Source: Paenibacillus sp. JNUCC32
Lineage (GTDB): Bacteria; Bacillota; Bacilli; Paenibacillales; Paenibacillaceae
Direction of reading: 5' to 3'
NCBI RefSeq assembly: GCF_014863545.1
Contig: NZ_CP062260.1
Coordinates: forward strand, 3,472,001-3,536,000
DNA length: 64,000 nt
The position numbers and the translations under genes were made by a program. The notes beneath the pieces were generated by a model. That model did not search any database. It had not been told where the DNA came from and worked only from the letters and a program-made list of their open reading frames with translations. Shown here in pieces: positions 28,619 through 38,398 of this stretch (positions are counted from its first letter, which is position 1; every line of letters begins with the position of its first letter).

Positions 28619-31600
28619 ATGGTTGAGGAGAAAAAACAAGAGCCTGAACAACAGAAAAAACCGCGAAAACGGTCCTTTCTGCGGGTGCTGGGATCCGTCA
28701 TCGGATGGCTCTTTGTGGTAGGTCTGATGGGCGTTTTGTTCGCCGGAGGAGCCGTAGCCGGTTATGTAACCTCTATTGTCGAGAATGAGCCGGTACGATC
28801 GCGTGCGCTCATTGAGAACACGGTGAACGATAATGCCATAACGGGCTTTGCCTACTTCGCGGATGGCTCACCGATCGGACAGCTTAGAACCGAAGAAGAC
28901 AGACGACCTGTGGAGTTCAAGGAGATTCCCCAGCTTGTTAAAGATGCCGTCGTATCCATAGAAGACAACCGTTTTTATACACATAAGGGTGTTGACATAA
29001 AAGGTACCGCTCGCGCCGTGAAGGAACGCGTGTTGAATGAGCCGGTTCAAACCGGCGGCAGCACATTGACGCAGCAGCTGGCCAGGCTTACTTTTTTAAG
29101 TCGTGACAAAACGGATAACCGTAAGGTAAAAGAAATGCTGCTGGCCATGCGGATGGAGCGCTTCTTAAGTAAAGACCAGATTTTGACGGCCTACTTGAAC
29201 AAGGTTCCATACGGCAACGGCTCGAGCGGATATCAGCTGTTCGGGATCAAGGCAGCGGCAAGAGGAATATTCAACATCAACAATCTGAATGATCTGAATG
29301 TGGCCCAAGCTGCATACTTGGCAGGTCTTCCGCAGCTGCCATCCTCCTACTCGGCCTTCAACGGCAAAGGAGAATTTGATGAGAAATCGTTCAACCGGGC
29401 CATAAACCGCCAGCACCGCGTGCTGGCAAGCATGCTGGAAGAAGGTAAAATAACGCAAGCCGAATACGATGAGGCCAAAGCATTCGATATCAAAAAATCG
29501 CTGGCTCCTCGCACGCAGAAAGCCTATGTGACTTATCCTTATCTCATGATGGAAGTCGAACGTCAAGCATCGAACATTCTGATGCAGCTAAGCCAGGAAG
29601 CTGAAGAGAACGCAAAAGGCACGCAAGCGAACTCCGATCTGATGGACGCTTCCCGTGCTCAGCTGAGCACCGGCGGTTACCGTGTGTACACCACCATCGA
29701 CCGGACGCTCTACAAGACCATGCGTTCCATTGCAGAGGATGACAGCAACTACTTGCCTGACAGCGCCGAAAAAGGAATGGAGCAAACCGCCGCGATGATG
29801 ATCGACAACAAAACAGGCGCCATTCTCGGTATGATTGAGGGCAGGGACTTCAACACGGAACAAATGAATTATGCTACGCAAATGAAACGGCAACCCGGAT
29901 CTGCCATGAAACCTATTGCCGCCTACTTACCGGCACTTGATACGGGGGCGATTCAGCCTGCCAGCGTGGTGGACGATTCACCGATCATCTTAAAGGACTA
30001 CAGCAAAGTATTCCATATCCCCAAAAACTCGTACACCGGGTACAGAGGATTGATGACGGCAAGACAGGCGCTGAACGATTCGACCAATACGGTGGCACTC
30101 AAGCTGTTTAACAACACGGTCGGCATTGAGAAGGCCTGGGAGTTTTCCAAGAAGCTGGGCATCACTACCTTGGAGGAAGACGATTATACTGCTTCAACCG
30201 GCGTACTGGGCGGACTGCATTACGGCGTGACCGTGGAAGAGCTGACAAATGCCTACAGTTCCATCGGCAATCAAGGCAAATTCACGGATGCATTCATGAT
30301 CGAGAAAATCGTGGACTCCAAAGGCAATATTGTTTATAAACACGAAGTAAAACCGGAGCAGGTATTCTCCGAGCAGACAGCGTATCTCATGACGGATATG
30401 CTGCGTACCGTCATTACGAACGGAACCGCCAGCAAGGTCCGGGATACGTACAAGAAATTCAATGAGGTTCCCGTCGTGGGTAAAACCGGCTCCACCCAGA
30501 ACTATGGGGATGTTTGGTTCATGGGATACTCGCCCGATGTTACGCTTGGCGTATGGGTCGGATACAAGGAGCAAAAAAATACGCTTGTCGGCGACCAGCG
30601 CAAGCACGCCCAGGCCATCTGGGCCAGAATCATGAACGAAGCGACGGACGTTAAGCCGGAGCTGTTCCCAACCAAAACGTTCGAAAAGCCTGAAGGCATA
30701 ACGTCCAAGACGGTCTCCGCTTACAGCGGCAAGCTGCCGACTTCCTTAACGGACAAATTCGTAACGGATCTGTTCAACGCGAAGTTCGTGCCTACCGAAA
30801 GCGATGACGGCATCGCCAAAGCAAAATACATTACCTATCGGGGCGTAAATTATATTCCACAGGAAGCAACGCCTTTGGATATGTTGAGAGAACAAATCGT
30901 AATCAAGCGCGAAAAGCCGATTGACGAGCTGATTGTAGAACTCCAGAACGCCTTGAAGGTTATGAAAGGTGAAAAGAAATCGCTGGAATCCTATCTTCCG
31001 CAAGACGCGAAAAAAGGAATGCCAAGCAAGGTCGACCCGAGAACTGACGACGGCAAGGCCCCTACTCCACCGAAAAACGTACACTATTCGGTGGGCAGCG
31101 GTTCCATCAGCTTTAATGCCAGCGGATCGCCTGATGTTGTCGGATACCGGCTCTTTAAGTCCGTGAACGGCAGCCCGTACACACATCAAGGGCAGGTCAT
31201 TCTTGGCGACGAGAGCCTAGTCTTCTCTGGCCTCGGAGCTGACGGTGTATTTACGACCTATTACGTCGTCGCCGTTGACGTAGCCGGCAAGACGTCTGAG
31301 CCAAGCGCTATTGTGGGCGGCACAGCATCTGGATTCCCATTACCGGGCGACACCGAAACGAACCCGGATGACACCATCGATCAGCCTGATGACGGCATCG
31401 CCGAGGAAGAGCCCGGTATCGATCCCGGACTTGGGAATGAAGGCGCGACGACCGTACCGTCTGCACCAGGCCAGCCGACACTCACAGCTACTCCGGAGGG
31501 TTTCCAGGCCACTTGGAGCGGAAACGCTCCGGAAGAAGAGGTCATGGTCTACAATATCTATATCAGTCCGAACAGTGACGGGAACTACCAGATTCTCGGC

Positions 31601-31726
31601 TCCAGCAAGAGCACGGAGTTCTACTATACCTCGGGCAACCCGATTGGCGGCACCTTTAGAATTACCGCCGTCAATCCGATTGGTGAATCTGCAGCTTCGC
31701 CAGCCGTATATTTTGAGAAGAAATAG
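28619..31726 (+). CDS. Class A penicillin-binding protein (PBP1-type) with fibronectin type III-like tail
   Basis: Bifunctional peptidoglycan synthase, 1035 aa, anchored by one N-terminal helix (about residues 25-50). The glycosyltransferase 51 domain shows VVSIEDNRFYTHKGVD with its catalytic Glu, then GGSTLTQQLAR. The transpeptidase domain has the active serine in QPGSAMKP, the second motif STN, and KTGST. After about residue 770 comes a Lys/Pro-rich linker. Two fibronectin type III-like modules follow (about 815-895 and 945-1035), separated by an acidic Pro/Asp/Glu linker. The length and tail match the large class A PBPs of Paenibacillus. AAGGAGGAG precedes the ATG. Confidence 0.93.
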   Translation: MVEEKKQEPEQQKKPRKRSFLRVLGSVIGWLFVVGLMGVLFAGGAVAGYVTSIVENEPVRSRALIENTVNDNAITGFAYFADGSPIGQLRTEEDRRPVEFKEIPQLVKDAVVSIEDNRFYTHKGVDIKGTARAVKERVLNEPVQTGGSTLTQQLARLTFLSRDKTDNRKVKEMLLAMRMERFLSKDQILTAYLNKVPYGNGSSGYQLFGIKAAARGIFNINNLNDLNVAQAAYLAGLPQLPSSYSAFNGKGEFDEKSFNRAINRQHRVLASMLEEGKITQAEYDEAKAFDIKKSLAPRTQKAYVTYPYLMMEVERQASNILMQLSQEAEENAKGTQANSDLMDASRAQLSTGGYRVYTTIDRTLYKTMRSIAEDDSNYLPDSAEKGMEQTAAMMIDNKTGAILGMIEGRDFNTEQMNYATQMKRQPGSAMKPIAAYLPALDTGAIQPASVVDDSPIILKDYSKVFHIPKNSYTGYRGLMTARQALNDSTNTVALKLFNNTVGIEKAWEFSKKLGITTLEEDDYTASTGVLGGLHYGVTVEELTNAYSSIGNQGKFTDAFMIEKIVDSKGNIVYKHEVKPEQVFSEQTAYLMTDMLRTVITNGTASKVRDTYKKFNEVPVVGKTGSTQNYGDVWFMGYSPDVTLGVWVGYKEQKNTLVGDQRKHAQAIWARIMNEATDVKPELFPTKTFEKPEGITSKTVSAYSGKLPTSLTDKFVTDLFNAKFVPTESDDGIAKAKYITYRGVNYIPQEATPLDMLREQIVIKREKPIDELIVELQNALKVMKGEKKSLESYLPQDAKKGMPSKVDPRTDDGKAPTPPKNVHYSVGSGSISFNASGSPDVVGYRLFKSVNGSPYTHQGQVILGDESLVFSGLGADGVFTTYYVVAVDVAGKTSEPSAIVGGTASGFPLPGDTETNPDDTIDQPDDGIAEEEPGIDPGLGNEGATTVPSAPGQPTLTATPEGFQATWSGNAPEEEVMVYNIYISPNSDGNYQILGSSKSTEFYYTSGNPIGGTFRITAVNPIGESAASPAVYFEKK

Positions 31727-31737
31727 ATCGTTTACGT

Positions 31738-31790
31738 AAAAACCAGCCCTTCTACAGACATTACTCTGTGGATGGGCTGGTTTTATTTTT
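31738..31790 (+). terminator. Terminator of the PBP gene
   Basis: Arms AAAACCAGCCC and GGGCTGGTTTT with a 24-base loop containing a smaller stem, then a T-rich tail. Confidence 0.85.
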
Positions 31791-31814
31791 AACTGGAGAC
31801 AACGCTCTGAAATG

Positions 31815-31866
31815 AAAAAAGAGCCGGCCACGAACATGGCGGTTAGCCATCTTCATGCCAGCTCTG
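31815..31866 (-). terminator. Terminator of acsA
   Basis: Minus-strand arms AGAGCTGGC and GCCGGCTCT (one mismatch), followed by TTTTTT. Confidence 0.75.
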
Positions 31867-31880
31867 TTATGATCTGCTTA

Positions 31881-33605
31881 TTAATCTTCGATCGTGGATA
31901 GATCGCCAGTCGGCAGATCCAGTTCCCAGGCTTTCAATACGCGCCGCATGATCTTACCAGAGCGCGTCTTCGGAAGTTTATCCTTAAACTCGATTTCACG
32001 CGGGGCGGCATGGGCGGAAAGACCTTCCTTCACGAAACGATAGATTTCATCCTTGAGCTCCTGAGAAGGCGTATAGCCCTCACGCAGGGAGATAAAGGCC
32101 TTAATAATCTCGCCGCGTGTTACATCAGGCTTACCGATAACGCCGGCTTCGGCTACGGCCGGATGCTCAACGAGCTTGCTCTCCACCTCGAATGGCCCGA
32201 TTCGCTCCCCGGACGAATTGATCACATCGTCGATTCTGCCCTGGAACCAGAAGTATCCATCCTCGTCCATATAGGCCGAGTCCCCGGAAATGTACCAGCC
32301 CGGAATACGGAAATACTCTTGATACTTCGCTTCGTTATTCCAGATGGTTCTCATCATGGACGGCCAAGGTGTCTTGATGGCCAGGTTCCCCATCGTGTAT
32401 GGAGCAACTTCTTTCCCGTGATCGTCCAGGATCGCCGCCGTAATGCCCGGCAGCGGACGCCCCATGGATCCCGGCTTGATCGCCATCCCCGGATAGTTAC
32501 AGATCAGCTGTCCTCCGGTCTCCGTCATCCACCATGTATCGTGGATACGCTGCTTGTAAGCCTTGTGTCCCCAACGCACCACCTCGGGGTTGAGCGGCTC
32601 GCCAACGGACAGTACATGCCTTACATGGCTTAAATCATATTGGTCGATGAGATCGGAACCTGCCCCCATCAACATCCGGAAGGCAGTCGGAGCGCTGTAC
32701 CATACTGTTACTTTGTTGTTTACCAATGTGCTGTACCAGTCCTGCGGGCTAAAGCGGCCTCCGCGAATGACATTGGTCACGCCGTTCAACCATGGCGCAA
32801 AAATACCGTATGACGTACCGGTTACCCAACCCGGGTCCGCCGTACACCAATATATATCGTCTTCCCTTAAATCCAGAACAACCTTGCCTGTATAATAATG
32901 CTGCACCATCGCGTTCTGCACGTGATACACGCCCTTCGGTTTCCCGGTTGAGCCTGATGTATAGTGCATGATCAATCCGTCTTCCCGCTCGAGCCATTCA
33001 ATCTCCAGCTCGCTGGATGCGGCTTCAACTTCCTCGTGGTAGTTTACTAGACGCGGATCCTCTTCTTCCACTTCGCCAACGACAAAAATATGCTTCAGTT
33101 CGGGCAGCTCATCCCGTTTCACCCGTGACAACAGCGCAGGCGTCGTAATCAGCGCAACCGCTCCGCTATCCTCCAAGCGATCCTTTACCGCCGTCTCCAT
33201 GAACGCCTCGAACAATGGGCCTACCACGGCACCAACCTTCAAAATACCAAGCAAACCGGCATAGAGCTCTGGGCCGCGCGGCATAAAGATAAATACCCGA
33301 TCGCCTTTGTTCACGCCATATTTGCGCAGCACATTGCCGAACTTGTCGGATTTCTCTTTCAATTGCGCAAAAGTAAGAGTCTCCTCGCGGGCGGCGTCAC
33401 TGTACAAGAGTGCTACCTTGTCTCCTCGTCCCTCCGCTACATGACGGTCGATTGCCTCGTACGCCATGTTTACTTTACCCGTCTCATACCAAGTAAAATG
33501 TCTCTCGATTTCGTCCCATGAAAACTCGGAGCGTGCCTGCTCGTAACTCTTCATATTGGAATGTGATACTTCACTTGGCAATATTTCGCTATGCGTTTGA
33601 TTCAT
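31881..33605 (-). CDS. acsA: Acetyl-CoA synthetase
   Basis: AMP-forming ligase that activates acetate to acetyl-CoA, 574 aa. The adenylation motif HYTSGSTGKPKGV, the WWMTETGGQ core and the C-terminal PKTRSGKIMRR are all present. The last contains the lysine that AcuA acetylates to switch the enzyme off. AGGAGG precedes the ATG. It diverges from acuA with a candidate CcpA site between them, as in Bacillus, where glucose represses acsA. Confidence 0.95.
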   Translation of the reverse strand: MNQTHSEILPSEVSHSNMKSYEQARSEFSWDEIERHFTWYETGKVNMAYEAIDRHVAEGRGDKVALLYSDAAREETLTFAQLKEKSDKFGNVLRKYGVNKGDRVFIFMPRGPELYAGLLGILKVGAVVGPLFEAFMETAVKDRLEDSGAVALITTPALLSRVKRDELPELKHIFVVGEVEEEDPRLVNYHEEVEAASSELEIEWLEREDGLIMHYTSGSTGKPKGVYHVQNAMVQHYYTGKVVLDLREDDIYWCTADPGWVTGTSYGIFAPWLNGVTNVIRGGRFSPQDWYSTLVNNKVTVWYSAPTAFRMLMGAGSDLIDQYDLSHVRHVLSVGEPLNPEVVRWGHKAYKQRIHDTWWMTETGGQLICNYPGMAIKPGSMGRPLPGITAAILDDHGKEVAPYTMGNLAIKTPWPSMMRTIWNNEAKYQEYFRIPGWYISGDSAYMDEDGYFWFQGRIDDVINSSGERIGPFEVESKLVEHPAVAEAGVIGKPDVTRGEIIKAFISLREGYTPSQELKDEIYRFVKEGLSAHAAPREIEFKDKLPKTRSGKIMRRVLKAWELDLPTGDLSTIED

Positions 33606-33645
33606 GATAACATCCTCCTCATTCTCAAATCGGTCTCCTCATAGT

Positions 33646-33659
33646 GGACAGCGCTTACA
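33646..33659. promoter_or_regulatory. Candidate CcpA-binding site (cre)
   Basis: Minus-strand TGTAAGCGCTGTCC matches the cre consensus TGWNANCGNTNWCA at 13 of 14 positions. It lies 40 bases upstream of acsA in the acsA/acuA divergent region. CcpA is encoded 2 kb away. Confidence 0.65.
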
Positions 33660-33855
33660 AAATGATTGAATGAAACATACATTTTACACATTGCGGCGGG
33701 TTATCACGTTGTCACAGTCATCGAGTCATTAACCCTTGGAATTCGCAAGGAAACATATCGTTAAGTACGATACAATTGTGAAGGTTTTATGTCGAAAAGA
33801 TTATATCATAGCTTTTGTTTGCCTGTCATTGCTTTTCATTTTTTTATTTTTTTGC

Positions 33856-33861
33856 TATAAG
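33856..33861 (+). promoter_or_regulatory. Possible extended -10 of acuA
   Basis: TGC-TATAAG, about 30 bases before the acuA ATG; no clear -35 was seen. Confidence 0.35.
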
Positions 33862-33891
33862 TAGGGTATGGAATTGAAAGGAGCGTAACGG

Positions 33892-34524
33892 ATGGAACAC
33901 TGCAAGGTATACCAGTCTCATGTTTTGTTCCCTGAAGACCGCCGCCTGATCATCGAAGGACCTGTACCTCCCGAGCAGCTATCCGAACTGACCATGCACC
34001 CTGATCTCAAGGCTTTTCGTCGTCCTGCGGAGCAGCATGAGGCTTTGGTGGAAATTGCAGGCCTGCCCGAAGGCAGAATCATCATCACGAGAGACCGAGA
34101 TATGATCGTAGGATACGTAACGTTTCATCACCCGGATGAGCAGGAGCGCTGGTCTGAGGGCAATATGGAAGATTTGATCGAGCTTGGTGCCATCGAGGTT
34201 GCGAAAGACTATCGTTCCCTAGGCCTTGGGCAGCGGATGATCAAAACCGCATTCGAGGAAGGCCAGATGGAGCGCTACATCGTGTTTACAACCGAATACT
34301 ACTGGCATTGGGACCTAAAAGGCAGCGGCCTTAACGTGTGGGATTACCGCAAAATGATGGAGCGCTTAATGAAAGTCGTGGATATGGAATGGTACGCAAC
34401 CGACGATCCGGAAATCTGCTCCCATCCCGCCAACTGCCTCATGGTCAGAATCGGACGGCATGTGCCGCTTTCATCGCAAGAACAATTCGACCGGATCCGT
34501 TTCAGACAGCGGTTTATGTATTAA
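33892..34524 (+). CDS. acuA: Protein acetyltransferase AcuA
   Basis: GNAT-family protein acetyltransferase, 210 aa, which inactivates acetyl-CoA synthetase by acetylating its catalytic lysine. The acetyl-CoA site is seen as AIEVAKDYRSLGLGQRMIKTAF near residues 103-123. The divergent pairing with acsA supports the assignment. The acuB and acuC genes that follow acuA in Bacillus are absent; a terminator comes at once. Confidence 0.92.
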   Translation: MEHCKVYQSHVLFPEDRRLIIEGPVPPEQLSELTMHPDLKAFRRPAEQHEALVEIAGLPEGRIIITRDRDMIVGYVTFHHPDEQERWSEGNMEDLIELGAIEVAKDYRSLGLGQRMIKTAFEEGQMERYIVFTTEYYWHWDLKGSGLNVWDYRKMMERLMKVVDMEWYATDDPEICSHPANCLMVRIGRHVPLSSQEQFDRIRFRQRFMY

Positions 34525-34540
34525 TTCGATTCTCAATAAA

Positions 34541-34575
34541 ACAAACTCCCCTGGGCTTTGCTCAGGGGAGTTTGT
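34541..34575 (+). terminator. Terminator of acuA
   Basis: Near-perfect 15-bp stem ACAAACTCCCCTGGG/CTCAGGGGAGTTTGT. Confidence 0.88.
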
Positions 34576-34629
34576 GTATCTTTCGCTCATGCCGGATTAA
34601 GCATAACGAGCGCTTCCTATCATTTGCTG

Positions 34630-35331
34630 CTAGAGTTTGCCCAGCATATAGTTCACGATTTCATGAGAACGCTTGGAAGCTTTTACTGTAAACTCGGGGA
34701 AGTTGACATGCGCAGAACCGTCGGCTTTATCCGACATGGATCGGATCACCACATAAGGCACGCCGTTCATGTAACATACCTGGGCAACGGCAGAGCCTTC
34801 CATTTCCGCGCAAGCCCCGTTCAATTCCTCGTAGAGCGTCTGCACCGTATCGCGGCTGGCAATGAACTGGTCCCCGGACAGGACCTTCCCTACGATGTAA
34901 TGATTCACCGCCTGCTCTTTGCAGGCCTCCTCCGCCAGTTGGATCAAAGAGGCGTCTGCGGGAAAATCGGACAGTTCCTGATACGGGATGACCCCGCGCG
35001 CAAAGCCTAACGGCGTCACGTCCATATCATGCTGCATGCATGAGGAGGAGATCACGATATCGCCAATGTTGAGCTCCGGATGCAGCGCGCCCGCTACGCC
35101 GGTAAACAATATTTTGGAAACGCCGAAGAAGTCTATCAAGATCTGCGTGGTAACCGCTGCATTGACCTTGCCCACCCCGCTCTTGCATACGACGACCTGC
35201 TTGCCATGGATCGTTCCCGATGCATACGTAACTCCTGCCCTAACGGTTGTTTCTTTATTCTCCAGTTGACCGAGCAGCAGCTCCACTTCTTCGTCCATCG
35301 CCCCGATAAGGCCGATCACCTGTGTTGTCAT
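34630..35331 (-). CDS. mtnN: 5'-methylthioadenosine/S-adenosylhomocysteine nucleosidase
   Basis: Cytosolic nucleosidase, 233 aa, cleaving MTA and SAH to adenine and the thio-ribose. It feeds methionine salvage and autoinducer-2 precursor formation. The family signatures VIGLIGAMDEEVELL at the start, FTGVAGALHPELNIGDIVIS near 75-95, MEGSAVAQVCY near 172 and the catalytic aspartate in RSMSDKAD are visible. The ATG at 35331 follows CAGGAGG and removes a spurious 32-residue extension. Confidence 0.95.
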   Translation of the reverse strand: MTTQVIGLIGAMDEEVELLLGQLENKETTVRAGVTYASGTIHGKQVVVCKSGVGKVNAAVTTQILIDFFGVSKILFTGVAGALHPELNIGDIVISSSCMQHDMDVTPLGFARGVIPYQELSDFPADASLIQLAEEACKEQAVNHYIVGKVLSGDQFIASRDTVQTLYEELNGACAEMEGSAVAQVCYMNGVPYVVIRSMSDKADGSAHVNFPEFTVKASKRSHEIVNYMLGKL

Positions 35332-35378
35332 GTCGATATCCCTCCTGATTATAAGAGCGCATAAAAAAATCCCACCAG

Positions 35379-35408
35379 AAAAAAGCCCCTTAAAACCAGG
35401 AGCTTTTC
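35379..35408 (-). terminator. Terminator of ccpA
   Basis: Minus-strand AAAAGCTCC/GGGGCTTTT stem followed by TTTT. Confidence 0.7.
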
Positions 35409-35450
35409 TCGAATTCACCTTGTTCATCTAAACGTTTGGTTTCACGCAGC

Positions 35451-36461
35451 CTATTCGTTCACATGGCTGACCGAGAGGCGAAGAATCGTTTCATGCGGCA
35501 GAATCACGCGAGGATTCTCCACATTTTCCTTCTTCATCAGCTTGGTAAGCAAACGCATCGCTACGGCTCCCAGATCATACATCGGTTGGGCCACCGTTGT
35601 CAGCTGTGGACGTACCATCGAAGCCATCCGGATATTGTCTACGCTGATGATCGAGAAGTCATCCGGCACTTTATAGCCTTCATCCTGAATGCTATGAATC
35701 GCGCCAATCGCCATCTCGTCGGTAGCGGCAAATATAGCGGTTGGTTTCTTCTTGAGGCCCAGGAAGTATTTCATCGCTTCCACGCCGGACTCATAACGAT
35801 AGTTACCGATCCGCACCAAATCCTCTTGATACTCGATGCCTGCTGCTTCCAGCGCTTTTTTGTAGCCTTGGAAACGAGCATAGCCGTTTGCCGGATCCTG
35901 CAGCGTGCCGCTGATCATAGCGATCTCGCGGTGTCCGTGCCGAATCAGCGTGTTGACCGCATCAAACGCAGCCTGTTCATGATCGATGTCGACCGAAGGA
36001 TAAGAACCTCTCTCATCGCTGGTCGCACAGAGAACAATCGGCACAGCCGATGTCTGGAACGCCTGGATATGCTCGTCCGTCACCGTTCCACCCATAAACA
36101 ACAGCCCGTCCACTTGCTTCTCAAGCAAGGTGTTGATTACGCGGATTTCCTTTTCCTTACGTTTGTCGGCATTACACAAAATTATATTATAGTGATACAT
36201 GTTAGCAATATCCTCAATACCACGGGCAATCTCCGCAAAGATCGAGTTTGAAATGTCAGGGATCACAACGCCGACGGTTGTGGTCTTCTTGCTGGCCAGG
36301 CCTCTGGCTACCGCATTCGGACGATACCCTAAACGTTCAATCGCTTCGTATACTTTTTTCCGGGTCTGAGGCTTAACGTTCGGGTTATTGTTTACAACCC
36401 GGGATACCGTCGCCATGGAAACGCCTGCTTCGCGCGCAACATCGTAAATGGTTACCGTCAA
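35451..36461 (-). CDS. ccpA: Catabolite control protein A
   Basis: LacI-family master regulator of carbon catabolite control, 336 aa from the TTG at 36461. It binds cre sites together with Ser46-phosphorylated HPr or Crh. The N-terminal helix-turn-helix [20 protein letters not shown] is followed by the hinge ([19 protein letters not shown]) and an effector domain with the MVRPQL and [15 protein letters not shown] helices of CcpA. The TTG is chosen because GGAGAGAAGG lies just upstream and MTVTIYDVA matches the B. subtilis start MSNITIYDVA. The ATG at 36476 lacks a ribosome site. Possible partners in this window are the HPr-like protein and the acsA cre. Confidence 0.95.
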   Translation of the reverse strand: MTVTIYDVAREAGVSMATVSRVVNNNPNVKPQTRKKVYEAIERLGYRPNAVARGLASKKTTTVGVVIPDISNSIFAEIARGIEDIANMYHYNIILCNADKRKEKEIRVINTLLEKQVDGLLFMGGTVTDEHIQAFQTSAVPIVLCATSDERGSYPSVDIDHEQAAFDAVNTLIRHGHREIAMISGTLQDPANGYARFQGYKKALEAAGIEYQEDLVRIGNYRYESGVEAMKYFLGLKKKPTAIFAATDEMAIGAIHSIQDEGYKVPDDFSIISVDNIRMASMVRPQLTTVAQPMYDLGAVAMRLLTKLMKKENVENPRVILPHETILRLSVSHVNE

Positions 36462-36554
36462 ATTCCTTCTCTCCATTGCCAATAGATTTTCATTCGTTCA
36501 ATACCAATTGAATTTATGATACGACAAATTACTGCTTTGTGCAACGACACGGCA

Positions 36555-36902
36555 TCATATGCCGTCCAATTGAGCTTTCAGCGCTTCAGCCGTAATATGG
36601 GAATGGGATGTATGCCAGACTGGCGCTCCTTCTTTCACAAGTATAACTTGCGGCGATTCGTGTTGGATGTTCAGAGTTTCGGCAGCCTGACTCGACACCG
36701 GTCGGTCCGCAATGACATCGATCCACACATAGTCGATCCGCTCGTTCGGCTGGTCCTCAAGGTAAGCTTGCACTTCCCTGAAGGCTCCGGCACTGATTGG
36801 GCATCTGGTACTATGTTTGAACAAAAGCAAGTGCTTCCGATCGGAAGATTCCAGCGTGCTGCGCAGCTCTTCTATAGTAGTCATTTTCGTCAACGTCGCC
36901 AT
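36555..36902 (-). CDS. ytxJ: Bacillithiol-system redox protein YtxJ
   Basis: 115-aa thioredoxin-fold protein of the YtxJ (monothiol bacilliredoxin-like) family. FKHSTRCPIS at about residues 28-37 holds its single active-site cysteine, and SPQVILVKEG with the cis-proline is conserved. Members are thought to reduce bacillithiol mixed disulfides. It lies just upstream of ccpA on the same strand, as ytxJ does in Bacillus. Confidence 0.88.
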   Translation of the reverse strand: MATLTKMTTIEELRSTLESSDRKHLLLFKHSTRCPISAGAFREVQAYLEDQPNERIDYVWIDVIADRPVSSQAAETLNIQHESPQVILVKEGAPVWHTSHSHITAEALKAQLDGI

Positions 36903-36997
36903 AGGATATACATTCCCTTCATTGTATTGAAGTTCCTATCCTCTATCCTAACAAAAAGTGCGTGAAAAATCCAACAACCACGAAAATTTTCTGAAAA

Positions 36998-37498
36998 TTA
37001 TCTTGCATAATTGCTCGAATTTTCAGGAATAAGAGATTTTATGGTGCTTAATTGCTCGAGACGCCCCTCAATTTGTCTCATCCAGTCGCCGTCGGCCAGG
37101 CTCTGGGCATAACGAAATAGATCCAACAGCATATTAATGCGCTCGTCAAACACTTCCATGCAGCACGCCTGCCATTCTGGCGACGAATCATCATCGTATG
37201 TACGGAACACTTCACGAAGAACATATGCGGCTTCATTGACATCTGCGAACGAAACGCGTATTCGCTCGGTCTCATTGTTAATCGATGCGAGATAGCGAAG
37301 CAAATCCGGTTTAATAAGAGGCAGAAGCTCATACTTCTTGCAGGCCTGACAGGCATAAACAGGAACATCACATATCCGAGTTTTTCTTTCATGAATCAGC
37401 TTTCTTAATTCCAATTTCATACTTTGTCCGCAGTTGCAGGTTTTGAACAAAATGCCCACCCCAAATCCTATCACGTAATCTAAAACCAACAGTCCCAT
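36998..37498 (-). CDS. Conserved hypothetical protein with zinc-ribbon-like cysteines
   Basis: 166-aa protein with an N-terminal CNCG near residue 21 and CQACKKYEL near residue 49. Together these form a CxC-CxxC set resembling a YgiT-type zinc ribbon. The rest is helical and rich in acidic residues. No function can be assigned. The start at 37498 keeps all four cysteines and has AGGTGAC upstream. Confidence 0.65.
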   Translation of the reverse strand: MGLLVLDYVIGFGVGILFKTCNCGQSMKLELRKLIHERKTRICDVPVYACQACKKYELLPLIKPDLLRYLASINNETERIRVSFADVNEAAYVLREVFRTYDDDSSPEWQACCMEVFDERINMLLDLFRYAQSLADGDWMRQIEGRLEQLSTIKSLIPENSSNYAR

Positions 37499-37641
37499 GT
37501 CACAAATCTGTCACCTGAATTAGTTCTATTCGACTATCATACCAGAGAATCCTGCAAATTTGTGATAATGCTTTATTTACCAGAAATGTTTTCAAATGTT
37601 CCTTCTTCGGACGCTTCCATGAAACTCCTCTCCATATTTGT

Positions 37642-37647
37642 TACAAT
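37642..37647 (+). promoter_or_regulatory. Possible extended -10 of the PfpI gene
   Basis: TGT followed by TACAAT, about 75 bases before the ATG. Confidence 0.35.
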
Positions 37648-37722
37648 GAATACAGTCTTAAAGGACCGAATGCGCAGCGTTACGGTTTTATCAAGATTTT
37701 TGAGAAAGGAGCTAGGCCAATT

Positions 37723-38253
37723 ATGCGATTGACTGGAAAAAAGGTTATAGCGCTTGTAGATGAAGAATTCGAGGATTTGGAGCTATGGTATCCCGTTTAC
37801 CGGGTCCGCGAGGAAGGGGCGGAAGTCCATCTCGCCGGGCTGGAAAAGGGTAAAACTTACACCGGTAAATATGGCGTACCGGCTCAGGCCGAGTATTCGT
37901 TTGAAGAGCTGAACAGCAAGGATTATGACGGAATACTCGTACCGGGCGGCTGGGCGCCGGACAAGCTGCGCCGATATGATAAAGTGCTTCAACTGGTGAA
38001 AGAAATGAACGAGGACCAGAAGCCGATCGGACAAATCTGCCATGCAGGATGGGTGCTGATCTCCGCCAAAATCCTGAACGGAGTTACCGTTACTTCCACG
38101 CCGGGAATCCGCGACGATATGGAAAACGCCGGTGCGATCTGGAAGGATGAGGCGGTCGTGACCGACGGACATATTATTTCCGCACGCCGGCCTCCGGATC
38201 TTCCGCCATACGGCAAAGCCTTCTGCGATGCGCTGGCGCAGCAAGGCAAATAA
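37723..38253 (+). CDS. DJ-1/PfpI family protein (type 1 glutamine amidotransferase-like)
   Basis: 176-aa cytosolic protein with the nucleophile-elbow cysteine in IGQICHAGWVL near residue 106 and the glutamate-containing VDEEFEDLELWYP near the start. Relatives (YfkM, YraA, PfpI) are stress-induced and act as deglycases or proteases, though activity varies. It is monocistronic with a strong terminator. GAAAGGAG precedes the ATG. Confidence 0.88.
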   Translation: MRLTGKKVIALVDEEFEDLELWYPVYRVREEGAEVHLAGLEKGKTYTGKYGVPAQAEYSFEELNSKDYDGILVPGGWAPDKLRRYDKVLQLVKEMNEDQKPIGQICHAGWVLISAKILNGVTVTSTPGIRDDMENAGAIWKDEAVVTDGHIISARRPPDLPPYGKAFCDALAQQGK

Positions 38254-38279
38254 TTGCTCCTTGCCCCCATATACACAGA

Positions 38280-38333
38280 AACAGCCGCCTTTGTCACCAG
38301 GGCTCCCTGGTGAGATAGGCGGCTGTTTTTTTA
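38280..38333 (+). terminator. Terminator of the PfpI gene
   Basis: Stem ACAGCCGCCT/AGGCGGCTGT enclosing a second perfect stem CACCAGG/CCTGGTG, followed by TTTTTTT. Confidence 0.92.
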
Positions 38334-38398
38334 TGCTCATATAGCTTGTCCTTTAAAAAAAGAAGCCTGGAAAAAGTCGATGATCCCTATCTTAACGG

